NCBI RefSeq assembly: GCF_001011155.1
Contig: NZ_CP011480.1
Coordinates: 1 to 64,000 of the forward strand
Direction: 5' to 3'
Length of the DNA: 64,000 bases
Origin: Hoeflea sp. IMCC20628
Lineage (GTDB): Bacteria; Pseudomonadota; Alphaproteobacteria; Rhizobiales; Rhizobiaceae
This document shows, piece after piece, positions 24,477-33,009 of the stretch. The notes below the pieces were generated by a model, which was not told the origin of the DNA, did not search any database, and saw only the letters and a list, made by a program, of their open reading frames with translations. A program made the position numbers and the translations under genes. Each line of letters starts with the position of its first letter. Positions within the stretch are counted from its first letter, which is position 1.

Positions 24477-27400
24477 TCCGCTGGTTTGCCGGGCATCCGA
24501 CGGCATCGAACCTGTTGCTGCTGTTCTTCATTGCTGCCGGATTGTTTGCGTTCCCGACCCTGAAACGTGAGACTTTTCCTGATTTCCGCTCCGTCGAGGC
24601 AGAAGTCAGCATCGTTTATCGGGGCGCCACAGCGGAAGATGTGGAAACCGCGATTTGCCGTCCGCTCTGGGATGCGTTGCAATCGGTTGAGGGCCTTGAT
24701 GAACTTGTCTGTGTCGCCCAGGATAACAATGCCCGCGCTGTCGCCACACTGGCCGTGGGCGGTGACGCGCTCCGTTTCGTCAATGAGGTGCGGACCGAGG
24801 TCGGCGCTACCGACAGTTTTCCCGACCGGGCCGATCCTGCGGTGGTCCGCGAACTGCATCGCACTGATCTGGTGACGTCAGTCGCGGTATCGGGCGATCT
24901 GCCAGAGCGGGAGCTGGAGTTGTTTTCCGACGGCCTGTCGGACCGGATCGCAGCACTTCCGGAAGTGGCCAAGGTTATCACGTCGGGCTTCGGTGACCGT
25001 CAGTTCCGTATTGAAGTTCCGCGCGCAGTGCTGTCTCAGCACGGACTTACCGCGCAAACCCTGGCTACCATTCTCGGCACGCAAAGTCTAGATCGACCGC
25101 TGGGTACGCTGGAGACATCGGGTGGCGATCTGAGCCTGCGCTTTACCGAAGAGCGACGAAGCGCGTTGGACCTCGCGGCAATTCCGGTACTGACGCTGGC
25201 CAACGGCGCCAAGTTGACACTGGGGGAAATCGCCCGGATCAGCGATCATTACAGCCCCAATCAGGAACGGGCGCAGCTCAATGGCACCAGGGCGGCGCTG
25301 CTGGCGGTGCACAAGTCGCTCGATGCCGACGCTCTGCGTGCGCTCGACAAGGTCAAGGAGCTGGTGGCGACCGAGAATGCCAGTCTGCCCCCGGCGATCC
25401 GCGTCGAGGTGGTGCAGGACGTGACCTCGATCATCCGCGACCGGCTGGCGATGCTGGTCAGCAACGGCATCATCGGACTGGGGCTGGTAATTCTGGTGAT
25501 GAGCCTTTTCTTCCGGCCCGGATATGCGATCTGGGTGGCAATGGGTCTACCGGTGGCATTCCTCGGTGCCTTCATCTGGATGGCGTTGTCGGGTCTGTCG
25601 CTGAACATGATCACGCTTGTGGCGCTGCTGATGTCAATTGGTATCGTGATGGATGATTCCATCGTGATCTCCGATTCGATCGCCACAACTGCTGCCGAAA
25701 GCGGCAGCAGTCTGGAGTCCGTAACCCGGGGCGTTAAGGCGGTCACGCCGGGCGTGTTGTCATCCTTCCTGACCACTTTTGCGGTCTTCGCACCGCTGTC
25801 GTTTCTTGCCGGCGATTTGGGCAAAGTGCTTGAAGTGTTGCCGGTGGTGCTGCTGGCCGCGCTGGCCGCCAGCCTGATCGAAGCCTTCGTCATATTGCCG
25901 CACCATCTCAAGCACGCGCTGTCGGGCAGCACAAAGGCGCCCTCGAAGTTCCGCCAGAGATTTGATGCCGGGTTCGACGTACTTCGGGATCGATGGGTTG
26001 GACGAGCAGCTGACCGCGCCATCGACCGGCGGTATCTGGTAGTTGGAATTGCGATTGCCGCGCTGATCATCACGGCCGGCGCCATGGCCGGTGGTCTGGT
26101 CAAACGCGAGGCGATGCCGGAAATTGATGGCGATGTGCTGGAAGCGCGGATCATGCTGGCGCAGGGCACGCCGTTGAGCCGTACCGAAGCCGTGGTGGCG
26201 CAGGTGGAGGCCGCTCTAAGCCGGGTGAATGACCGGTTCGCTCCAGCACAACCCGAGGGCCAGGCGCTGGTCCAGCGCACCATCTCCCGCTTCAACCACA
26301 ATATCTCGGCGTCGCAAAGCGGTGCGCATCTTGCCACGGTTTCCGCAGATCTTTTGAATGCGGAGACACGCAGCACGACACTGGATGAAATCATTTCCGC
26401 CTGGCGCGAGGAGGCCGGTCCGCTGCCTGGCGTAACGTCGCTGATTCTGGCCGAGCCTGGGATCGGGCCGCAGGGAGTTGCCGTGGAGTTGCGCCTGTCG
26501 CATCCAGATCTGGATGTTCTGCTGCAGGTCGGTGAAACGACCCGGCGGGAAATGGAAAGTTACGAGGGCGTCCTTAACGCAATGGTCGATCTGCGTCCGG
26601 GCAAGACGGAATTGCATTTCCAGTTGGCGCCCGGCGCCCATGCCCTGGGACTGACGTCGGCCGAAGTGGCGGCGCAGATCAGCTCGGCCTATCTGGGCAC
26701 ACAGCTTGTCGAAGTGCGACAGGGCCGGATTGCCCATGAGATCGAGGTGCTGCTGTCAGAAGATGATCGCGACAGCCGATCGGATCTGGAGAGTTTCACC
26801 CTCACGATGCCTGACGGCGGTGAAATACCCTTGGCAACCGTTGCCGACTGGCAGGAAGCGCGCGGCTGGGGCAGTATCACCCAGGTGAATGGTATGCGCA
26901 CACTCACCGTGCAGGCCGATGTCGATGGCCGCTACGGCAATGCCGATGCGATCACCTCACGCCTGGCCAAGGGATTTTTGCCGGACCTGGTTGCGGCCAC
27001 CCCCGGTTTAACCTTCGCAATCCTCGGCCAGGCCGCCAATTCGGCGGAAACCGTGGGCTCGATCATGGTTGGATTTCTGATCGGCCTGGTTGGCATCTAT
27101 CTGGTGTTATCGTTTCAATTCCGCAGTTATGTCGAACCGGTGATAGTGATGTTGACCATCCCGCTGGCTTTCCTCGGTGTGATCTGGGGTCACGCGGCGA
27201 TGGACTACAACATCTCGATGCCTTCACTGGTGGGGGCCGCCTCGTTGGCTGGAATCGTGGTCAACAATGCCATTTTGTTGATCGAGGTGATCAAGGAAAA
27301 GGCCGGGCCCGAGATACCAGTGGCCGAAGCTGCAGGGCTGGCGGTGCGAGCGCGTTTCCGGCCGATTTTTGTATCGGTGACAACGACGATTCTCGGAATG

Positions 27401-27577
27401 GCGCCCTTATTGCTCGAAACGTCGACCCAGGCACAGACGCTCAAACCGCTGGTAATCTCGGTTGTGTTTGGCCTTCTAACGTCCACCACCCTTGTTTTGC
27501 TGGTCCTACCCGCACTCTATGCCATTCTGGCGGAACTCGGGCTGGCGCGGGCAGGTCGTGGATCAACGGAGGCATGA
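24473..27577 (+). CDS. RND-family efflux pump (AcrB/MdtB-like)
   Basis: 1034 residues, the usual length. The first helix is followed by LKRETFPDFRSVEAEVSIVYRGATAEDVE, the typical porter start. The TM4 proton-relay region GIVMDDSIVISDSIA holds the Asp pair, and the twin second half ends with SLAGIVVNNAILLIEV and FRPIFVSVTTTILGMAPLLLE. It should export hydrophobic compounds driven by the proton gradient. The short REXFPD type is closer to the HAE-1-like pumps of unknown substrate than to heavy-metal CzcA. The patatin lipoprotein gene follows. Confidence 0.9.
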   Translation: MIRWFAGHPTASNLLLLFFIAAGLFAFPTLKRETFPDFRSVEAEVSIVYRGATAEDVETAICRPLWDALQSVEGLDELVCVAQDNNARAVATLAVGGDALRFVNEVRTEVGATDSFPDRADPAVVRELHRTDLVTSVAVSGDLPERELELFSDGLSDRIAALPEVAKVITSGFGDRQFRIEVPRAVLSQHGLTAQTLATILGTQSLDRPLGTLETSGGDLSLRFTEERRSALDLAAIPVLTLANGAKLTLGEIARISDHYSPNQERAQLNGTRAALLAVHKSLDADALRALDKVKELVATENASLPPAIRVEVVQDVTSIIRDRLAMLVSNGIIGLGLVILVMSLFFRPGYAIWVAMGLPVAFLGAFIWMALSGLSLNMITLVALLMSIGIVMDDSIVISDSIATTAAESGSSLESVTRGVKAVTPGVLSSFLTTFAVFAPLSFLAGDLGKVLEVLPVVLLAALAASLIEAFVILPHHLKHALSGSTKAPSKFRQRFDAGFDVLRDRWVGRAADRAIDRRYLVVGIAIAALIITAGAMAGGLVKREAMPEIDGDVLEARIMLAQGTPLSRTEAVVAQVEAALSRVNDRFAPAQPEGQALVQRTISRFNHNISASQSGAHLATVSADLLNAETRSTTLDEIISAWREEAGPLPGVTSLILAEPGIGPQGVAVELRLSHPDLDVLLQVGETTRREMESYEGVLNAMVDLRPGKTELHFQLAPGAHALGLTSAEVAAQISSAYLGTQLVEVRQGRIAHEIEVLLSEDDRDSRSDLESFTLTMPDGGEIPLATVADWQEARGWGSITQVNGMRTLTVQADVDGRYGNADAITSRLAKGFLPDLVAATPGLTFAILGQAANSAETVGSIMVGFLIGLVGIYLVLSFQFRSYVEPVIVMLTIPLAFLGVIWGHAAMDYNISMPSLVGAASLAGIVVNNAILLIEVIKEKAGPEIPVAEAAGLAVRARFRPIFVSVTTTILGMAPLLLETSTQAQTLKPLVISVVFGLLTSTTLVLLVLPALYAILAELGLARAGRGSTEA

Positions 27578-27689
27578 GCTGGTGCGGGCTAAAATCCGTG
27601 AACGGTTATGCCACCGCCGCCGAGCGGAGGCGGTCCTCAGCCAGCAAGCAGGGAGCTACAGAGTCTCCGGCCATACGGGAGAATTGCAT

Positions 27690-28892
27690 ATGATTGGGCA
27701 GCTTACAGGGCCGGCAGGAAGAAGCGTGAGTTTACTCCGATCTGCGCTGGGCGTTGCCATGGTGATCATGCTTTCGCTGGCCTTGAACGGCTGCGCCAGC
27801 CTGCCGCGCACGGCGCTGGCGGAGCCGGATCAGGACGCGGCCCAGGTCGAGGGTTTCTCCGGCATCCGGTTTTGGGGCGATGGCTCGGCGGATGAACGGG
27901 CATCCTCCGGACCCATATTCCAGCCGCAGGCTGGCGCTGGTCGCATTAGCTACCTGGCGATTTCCGGCGGCGGGTCCGGCGGGGCGTTCGGTGCAGGGTT
28001 TCTGACCGGCTGGTCGGAATCGGGAATGCGGCCGGAATTTGACGTTGTCAGCGGTGTGAGTACCGGCGCGTTGATTGCTCCATTTGCATTTCTTGGCCGC
28101 TCCCATGATCCCGTTCTTGCCGAATTGTACACGAGCGGTATAGCCGAGACGCTGATCCGGCCGCGACCGGTTTCATTGCTGTTTGGTGCCGGGTTGTCGG
28201 ACCCGACAGCCTTGCGACGTCTTGTGGGCCATTACGTCACCGAAGACATGCTCCGTAAGATCGCTTCCGAGCATCTCAAGGGACGCCGGCTTTTTGTGGC
28301 GACCACCAATCTTGATGCCCAGCGAACGGTGATTTGGGATATGGGCGCAATTGCTGCAAGCGGCGACACCAGGGCATTGACGCTGTTTCGCGATGTGCTG
28401 ATCGCCTCCGCCAGTATTCCGGCCGTGTTTCCGCCAGTGATGATCGATGTGAGCGTGAATGGCAGACGTTTTCAGGAGATGCATTCCGATGGCGGTGCCA
28501 CCACTCAATTGTTCACCGCGCCCGAATCATTTCTGGCCTCAACCGATCTCACGCCACCGATCCGTCCGGGCAGGGCCGATCTCTATATACTTCTCAACAA
28601 CATGCTGGATCCGGAGTTCGAGGTAGTGAAACCGTCGACATTGGCGATTGCCGGCAGAGCCTATTCCACGCTCGTCAAAACCCATGCCCGCGCCACCGTC
28701 AACGCCACATACACGCTCACACGGCGGGCCGGAATCAGCTTCAATCTCGCCTATCTCGATCAAGTTGTACCTTATGACATTAGTGACCCATTCAACACCG
28801 ACTATATGCGCCGCCTGTTCAAGATCGGTCGCGAGAAGGCGTTGTCAACAAATGGATGGAGGAAAAGACCGCCGGCGGCGAGCAGTGACTGA
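27690..28892 (+). CDS. Patatin-like phospholipase lipoprotein
   Basis: 400 residues from the ATG at 27690 behind GGGAGA; a GTG at 27726 behind AGGAAGA would give a more classical 23-residue lipoprotein signal. The lipobox is ALNGC. Patatin motifs: oxyanion loop SGGGSGGAFGAGFL, nucleophile elbow GVSTG, catalytic Asp in SDGGA. The enzyme should hydrolyse acyl lipids at the outer envelope. It begins 112 bp after the RND pump on the same strand, so pump and lipase may act together on lipophilic substrates or membrane lipids; that link is inference. Confidence 0.88.
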   Translation: MIGQLTGPAGRSVSLLRSALGVAMVIMLSLALNGCASLPRTALAEPDQDAAQVEGFSGIRFWGDGSADERASSGPIFQPQAGAGRISYLAISGGGSGGAFGAGFLTGWSESGMRPEFDVVSGVSTGALIAPFAFLGRSHDPVLAELYTSGIAETLIRPRPVSLLFGAGLSDPTALRRLVGHYVTEDMLRKIASEHLKGRRLFVATTNLDAQRTVIWDMGAIAASGDTRALTLFRDVLIASASIPAVFPPVMIDVSVNGRRFQEMHSDGGATTQLFTAPESFLASTDLTPPIRPGRADLYILLNNMLDPEFEVVKPSTLAIAGRAYSTLVKTHARATVNATYTLTRRAGISFNLAYLDQVVPYDISDPFNTDYMRRLFKIGREKALSTNGWRKRPPAASSD

Positions 28893-29090
28893 TCGGACTC
28901 ACCCGTCTGATCAACGTTGATTGTTCGTGCATGACCGGTGTGTAGCGTGAATGGGTATCGATGATAGTCAGGATGCCTTGCCAGAAGGCAGGTGCCAGAG
29001 CGTCGAATTGCTCAGCAAGCGATGGTCTAGGGTTGTAGATATATCGGTTGCAGGCATGTGTCCGGCCTCTGATTGCGGCCTTTCACAGTC

Positions 29091-29423
29091 GGGCATTATG
29101 TCGATCCACCCGCGCACGCCAGCGTGCTGTCATTCGACGAGAAAAGCCAGATTCAGGCGCTCGACCGGACCCAGCCGGCGCTTCCGCTCAAGAAAGGTAG
29201 GCTCGGCACCATGATCGGGCGGAACATGCAGCAACACAGACATCAGGAGTTCATCCGCTTCCTGAACACAATCAATACCAGCGTGCCTTCCACTGAATCG
29301 TCGACCTCCAGGCCGCCATCAACCGTTTCGTCGTAGAGCATAATGAAAAGCCCAAGCCATTCACATGGACCGCCGATCCCAACAAAATCTTCGTCACTGT
29401 AAAAGAGGGCACCAAACGGTAGA
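29091..29423 (+). pseudogene. IS630-family transposase remnant
   Basis: Pieces of the family sequence in order: [58 protein letters not shown], and after a frame change [18 protein letters not shown] with FTWTADPNKI. The first catalytic Asp (FDEKSQ) is present, but about 26 codons and the middle region with the second Asp are deleted. It cannot be active. Confidence 0.8.
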
Positions 29424-29425
29424 TT

Positions 29426-30772
29426 CTATCCAGCTACCTGCAGCGACACCGTGGGAAGAACGACGGCCGCCTCAATACCACGTGTCTGGCCGACAATCGG
29501 CGAGGTAAGTTTAAACGTGCAATCCGCGCGATCTGCAATAGTGTGGACAATAGCCAATCCCAAACCGCTCCCCTCACCGGACCCTGATCCACGTTCAAAC
29601 CTTCGGGTCAATCGGGCGAGAATTTCTGGCTTGATCACCGGGCCGTCGTTCTCGATGGAAAGTTTCCCCGGTGCCGAAAGCCTGATCTTGACCAGCGAGC
29701 CCGGTGACCCGTGCTTGAGCGCGTTCTCAATCAGGTTACGGCACACTATGCCGAAGGCATCGGGATCGATGTCGGACATCACCGGATGCTCTGGCGAGAT
29801 GAAATCGATCTGGCTGCCCCATGGCGTCCGTTCGAAATCCGAAACGATCAGGCGCAACACCGTGCGCAGATCCTGAGGCTTGCCTGTGCGGAGCCGCCCG
29901 CCTTCAGCGCGGGCAAGCTGGATCAGTTTTTCCGACAGCCGCATGAGCCGTTTGAGCGTTGTCTCGATGTCAGCGGCGCGATTTGCAGCGACAGGGTCGG
30001 ATGTTTCGCTTTGCAGTCTCTGCGCCTGGGCTATGGCACCCGCCACCGGGGTGCGCAGCTCGTGGGCGGCATTGGCGGCGAAGCTGCGTTCAGCCTCGAA
30101 GGCTGCGTTCAGCCGTGCGAGAAGCTCGTTCGTTGCCACCGCGATGGGCGCAAGCTCGCTAGGCAAATCAAGATTGGAGGTTGGCGAGAGATCATGCGCG
30201 CCGCGGCTTGCGAGCGCGTTACGAAGCTGCCTGACCGGTCGGAAACTGAAGCCCACCGCACCGAAAATTGCTACCAGACAGAGCGGTATGACGGCCAGCA
30301 GTGGCAGACCGAGGCCAAGCTGCATCTCGCGCGCCATCAGCGCCCGGTGATCGAGCGGCTCGGCCACGGCAATGGTGATGGAATCCTGCAGCGCGGAATC
30401 ATAATACAGCCTGTGGGTGGCCGACTGTCGGAATCCGACGCCGTCATAGGGCGGAAACACCGATGGATCAGCGGCATGAGACGATATCAGCACGCGCCCC
30501 TGCGCATCGCGCACGATGTAGGTCAGAAACTCGCTGTGCTCCCTCAGGTTGGCGATACGCTGCGAAACACCTTCTTCTTCGCGGTCGATGATGTCGACAA
30601 CAGCAAGCGGAAGCAGCCTTTGTGCGGTCTCCTGCAAGGCGGAATCAAAAACTTCGTCCATTTCCTTGCTCAGTAGGGTCGCCGTCACCGTGGCAGCGAT
30701 GATCCAGAGTACGGTCACACCGAGGCCGATGAGAATCGCCAGCCTTGCCTGAAGTGAACGCGGCACCCTCAT
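29426..30772 (-). CDS. Two-component sensor histidine kinase (QseC/TctE-like)
   Basis: 448 residues. Two membrane helices (LAILIGLGVTVLWIIAATVTATLL near 12-35 and LGLPLLAVIPLCLVAIFGAVGF near 155) bracket a periplasmic sensor of about 120 residues, which carries no visible metal-binding motif. HAMP is followed by the H-box AANAAHELRTPVAG, N-box CRNLIENALKHG and G-boxes GSGSGEGSGLGLAIV. It should phosphorylate the regulator encoded immediately upstream (4-bp overlap). The stimulus is probably envelope redox state or a cation, judged only from the divergent electron-transfer genes. Confidence 0.9.
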   Translation of the reverse strand: MRVPRSLQARLAILIGLGVTVLWIIAATVTATLLSKEMDEVFDSALQETAQRLLPLAVVDIIDREEEGVSQRIANLREHSEFLTYIVRDAQGRVLISSHAADPSVFPPYDGVGFRQSATHRLYYDSALQDSITIAVAEPLDHRALMAREMQLGLGLPLLAVIPLCLVAIFGAVGFSFRPVRQLRNALASRGAHDLSPTSNLDLPSELAPIAVATNELLARLNAAFEAERSFAANAAHELRTPVAGAIAQAQRLQSETSDPVAANRAADIETTLKRLMRLSEKLIQLARAEGGRLRTGKPQDLRTVLRLIVSDFERTPWGSQIDFISPEHPVMSDIDPDAFGIVCRNLIENALKHGSPGSLVKIRLSAPGKLSIENDGPVIKPEILARLTRRFERGSGSGEGSGLGLAIVHTIADRADCTFKLTSPIVGQTRGIEAAVVLPTVSLQVAG

Positions 30773-31428
30773 GCGGTTCCCAGCCGGTAGCCGAGGCCCC
30801 GTTCCGTCTCGATCACCTTGTGGCCAAGCTTCTTGCGCAAGCGGCTCACATGCACCTCGATCGCATTGCTGTCGATTTCAGTATCGAAGGAATAGAGCCG
30901 TTCCTCAAGCTGCGCCTTGGACAGAAGCTGCCCTGGACGCTGCACGAAGGCTTCGAAAAGCACCCATTCACGCGCAGTCAGTGGCACCATGCGGCCATCC
31001 TTGCGCAGGCTGCGGGCGGCGAGATCAATCTCGAGGTCGCCGAGTTTGATGATAGGGTTTGGATTGCCCGAGTATCGGCGCGCGACCGATCCGATGCGGG
31101 CGGACAGCTCGGCAAGGTCAAAGGGCTTAACCAGATAATCATCCGCGCCGGCGTTCAATCCCTCGATCCGGTCGGAGACCTGGTCAAGCGCCGTCAGAAT
31201 GATAACCGGGGTGACGTCACCCTTGGCGCGGAAGGCCCTTAGAAACGGAATGCCCAGCCCGTCGGGCAGCATTAGGTCAAGCAACACGAGGTCGTAGGCC
31301 GCAACGGCGACGGCGTCTCTTGCCTCGTCAAGCCGTTTGGCCCAATCCAGCGAATGGCCGTCAGCCGCGATCTGGTCACGCACGGCCGAACCCAGAACCA
31401 TGTCGTCTTCAATGAGGAGTATGCGCAT
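30769..31428 (-). CDS. OmpR-family response regulator
   Basis: 219 residues from the ATG at 31428 (MRILLIEDDMVLG). Receiver: acidic pair ED in IEDD, phospho-acceptor Asp in DLVLLDLMLPDGLG, Thr in PVIILTALD, Lys in YLVKPFDLAEL. C-terminal winged helix: LTAREWVLFEAFVQRPGQLLSKAQLEERLY, then SNAIEVHVSRLRKKLG. It should bind paired direct repeats with 11-bp periodicity, which is the structure of the box seen at 31471, 31902 and 32431. Confidence 0.92.
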   Translation of the reverse strand: MRILLIEDDMVLGSAVRDQIAADGHSLDWAKRLDEARDAVAVAAYDLVLLDLMLPDGLGIPFLRAFRAKGDVTPVIILTALDQVSDRIEGLNAGADDYLVKPFDLAELSARIGSVARRYSGNPNPIIKLGDLEIDLAARSLRKDGRMVPLTAREWVLFEAFVQRPGQLLSKAQLEERLYSFDTEIDSNAIEVHVSRLRKKLGHKVIETERGLGYRLGTA

Positions 31429-31470
31429 GCTGTTCGCCCGTGTTGTTCGTGCACTGTCTCGCATTGCCAA

Positions 31471-31490
31471 CTGACGGCAAACTGAAGCGC
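31471..31490. promoter_or_regulatory. Response-regulator box 1
   Basis: CTGACGGCAAACTGAAGC, in the divergent region between the regulator and the PepSY gene. It contains two CTGA half-sites 11 bp apart, the spacing of OmpR-family dimers. Near-identical boxes lie upstream of two further genes. Here it may serve autoregulation as well as the PepSY gene. Confidence 0.6.
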
Positions 31491-31569
31491 CCTGCTGGTC
31501 ATGTTCAGCCAGCCGTCAGCTTCAGGGCGCAGATCACACTTCAAATGTTTACTACAGGGAGTATGGGGT

Positions 31570-31845
31570 ATGAGAAAGTCACTGGCCATTCTGTTTCTTT
31601 TCGCAACTCTCGGTGCCACGGGTCTGGCCCGGGCCGACGAGGATGATTGCACCGTGCCGATGGCGCAATGGCAGCCGCGTGAAGCAGTTCAACGCGTCGC
31701 CGCCGAGCAGGGCGTCACCGTTCGCAGGATCAAGATTGATGACGGCTGCTACCAGATCAATGGTCGCGACGCGTCAGGACGGAAAGTCGAGATCAAGGTC
31801 AATCCGCAGACATTGGAAGTCATTGACATCGAATATGACGATTGA
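31570..31845 (+). CDS. Small PepSY-domain exported protein
   Basis: 91 residues from the ATG at 31570 behind GGGAG. Signal peptide MRKSLAILFLFATLGATGLARA-D. The mature part is one PepSY domain (PREAVQRVAAEQGVTVRRIKIDDGCYQINGRDASGRKVEIKVNP, ending with TLEVIDIEYDD). It is periplasmic. Such proteins often accompany PepSY-type membrane reductases and two-component systems. It is divergent from the regulator, with a response-regulator box about 80 bp upstream. Confidence 0.85.
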   Translation: MRKSLAILFLFATLGATGLARADEDDCTVPMAQWQPREAVQRVAAEQGVTVRRIKIDDGCYQINGRDASGRKVEIKVNPQTLEVIDIEYDD

Positions 31846-31901
31846 GGGTGTGAGAAGTGCTGGCACCTTTGCGCCGCACTCCTTGATCCGCGGGTTGGTT
31901 C

Positions 31902-31927
31902 CTGACGCCAAGCTGAAGCAAATAGTT
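31902..31927. promoter_or_regulatory. Response-regulator box 2
   Basis: CTGACGCCAAGCTGAAGC followed by AAATAGTT, about 70 bp upstream of the Asp-rich protein gene. It has two CTGA half-sites 11 bp apart. It shares the same downstream AAAT(A/T)GTT with box 3, which suggests one regulator and one promoter layout. Confidence 0.6.
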
Positions 31928-31997
31928 CTGAGACGTCAGTAAACGATAAGGCTCAGGGGTGAGGTTCCAGGTGTCGATCAAATCAAAGGAGACACCC

Positions 31998-32336
31998 ATG
32001 AAGACCACACTTGCCATCCTGACTGCAACCACGGCGCTCGCCGCTTTCCTAGCGATGCCTGCGGTCGGCGCGGTCCATTCCGTTTGGACCGGCGATTCCG
32101 GCCAGTTCACCGGGATGCACCACGCGTCATCGAAGGTCACAAGCTTCCTGCTCGCCAGCAATGACGACGATGATTACAAATCCAAAGCCGGTTACCGCTC
32201 GGATCACGATGGCGAAGATGACGATGACGATGATGACGGCCAGGCAAGTGCAAGTCCTGCCCCTGCCGGTTCCGTAGCGCCTCCTGCCAATGGCCTGTTT
32301 GATACCGGCGCAGGGTCCAAAGTTCAGGTGAACTGA
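31998..32336 (+). CDS. Asp-rich exported protein
   Basis: 112 residues from the ATG at 31998 behind AAAGGAGA. A signal peptide (about 25 residues, ending AVGA) is followed by short acidic tracts: NDDDDYKSK and DHDGEDDDDDDDGQ. The rest is Ser/Ala/Pro-rich linker. No catalytic domain. The acidic runs could bind Ca2+, Mg2+ or other cations. It stands between the PepSY and DUF2271 genes with its own box upstream and a terminator downstream, so it is probably a separate member of the same regulon. Confidence 0.75.
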   Translation: MKTTLAILTATTALAAFLAMPAVGAVHSVWTGDSGQFTGMHHASSKVTSFLLASNDDDDYKSKAGYRSDHDGEDDDDDDDGQASASPAPAGSVAPPANGLFDTGAGSKVQVN

Positions 32337-32362
32337 CCCAAATCTCGTCCTCCCTGCCTTTT

Positions 32363-32393
32363 AGCCCCGTCATCGACCATCGATGGCGGGGCT
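32363..32393 (+). terminator. Hairpin terminator after the Asp-rich gene
   Basis: AGCCCCGTCATCGA (32363-32376) pairs with TCGATGGCGGGGCT (32380-32393) with one G-T pair and a 3-nt loop, a 14-bp stem. The tail TTGTCTCGTT is only moderately U-rich. Confidence 0.6.
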
Positions 32394-32430
32394 TGTCTCG
32401 TTGTGCCGTCGGTCAACCGTTCCCGGAAAG

Positions 32431-32456
32431 CTGACGGCAAGCTGAAGCAAATTGTT
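32431..32456. promoter_or_regulatory. Response-regulator box 3
   Basis: CTGACGGCAAGCTGAAGC followed by AAATTGTT, about 70 bp upstream of the DUF2271 gene start. It is nearly identical to box 2, including the half-site repeat CTGA with 11-bp spacing. It should drive the DUF2271 / PepSY-reductase / ApbE operon. Confidence 0.6.
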
Positions 32457-32524
32457 GTGGTTGTTAAGGAAGGCATCAGGCGCACGGCCCATTGAAGCTG
32501 CACCTGATCAACCCGTGGAGAAAA

Positions 32525-32998
32525 ATGATGAAATCAATCCTGGCTGCACTGGCCATCACCACCGCGCTGACACTTCCCGCGACCGCCTGGGCAAGACCGG
32601 TCACCATCGACACAACGCTGAAAAACTACAGTGGCAACGGCGCCTATCTGGCTGTCTATGTGACCGATGCCAACGGTGTCTACAAAGGCAGCCTCTGGAT
32701 GGCTGGTGGCAAGTCGAAATATTATCAGCATCTGAGCGACTGGCAGCGCGCCACTGGCGGAAGCCTGTCCGAAATCAACGGAATCACCGGTGCCAGTGTC
32801 GGGTCTGGCCGCAAACTTTCGATCACGCTCAACCTCGCAGACGCGCTCTTTGATGCCGGCTACCAGGTGCATGTCGATGCCGCCGTAGAAGACATGCGCG
32901 AAAGCCCCTCCGAAGTGGTCGTGCCGCTCACGACCGCTGGCACCGGCAAGGCAACACCGGGCCGCCGATATATCGAGTCATTTTCTTACAACATGTGA
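32525..32998 (+). CDS. DUF2271 exported protein, candidate flavinylated protein
   Basis: 157 residues from the ATG at 32525 (or 32528) behind GGAGAA. Signal peptide ends ATAWA-R. The DUF2271 body has YLAVYVTDANGVYKGSLWMAGG, YYQHLSDWQRAT and NGITGASVGSGRKLSITL. The T88-G-A-S91 segment resembles the S/T-G-A-T/S motif to which ApbE links FMN in flavinylated proteins, so Ser91 is the candidate site. It is first of an operon with a membrane flavin reductase and ApbE. A role as periplasmic FMN electron carrier follows from family knowledge and context and is not proven here. Confidence 0.82.
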   Translation: MMKSILAALAITTALTLPATAWARPVTIDTTLKNYSGNGAYLAVYVTDANGVYKGSLWMAGGKSKYYQHLSDWQRATGGSLSEINGITGASVGSGRKLSITLNLADALFDAGYQVHVDAAVEDMRESPSEVVVPLTTAGTGKATPGRRYIESFSYNM

Positions 32999-33009
32999 GA
33001 GCAACAAGC

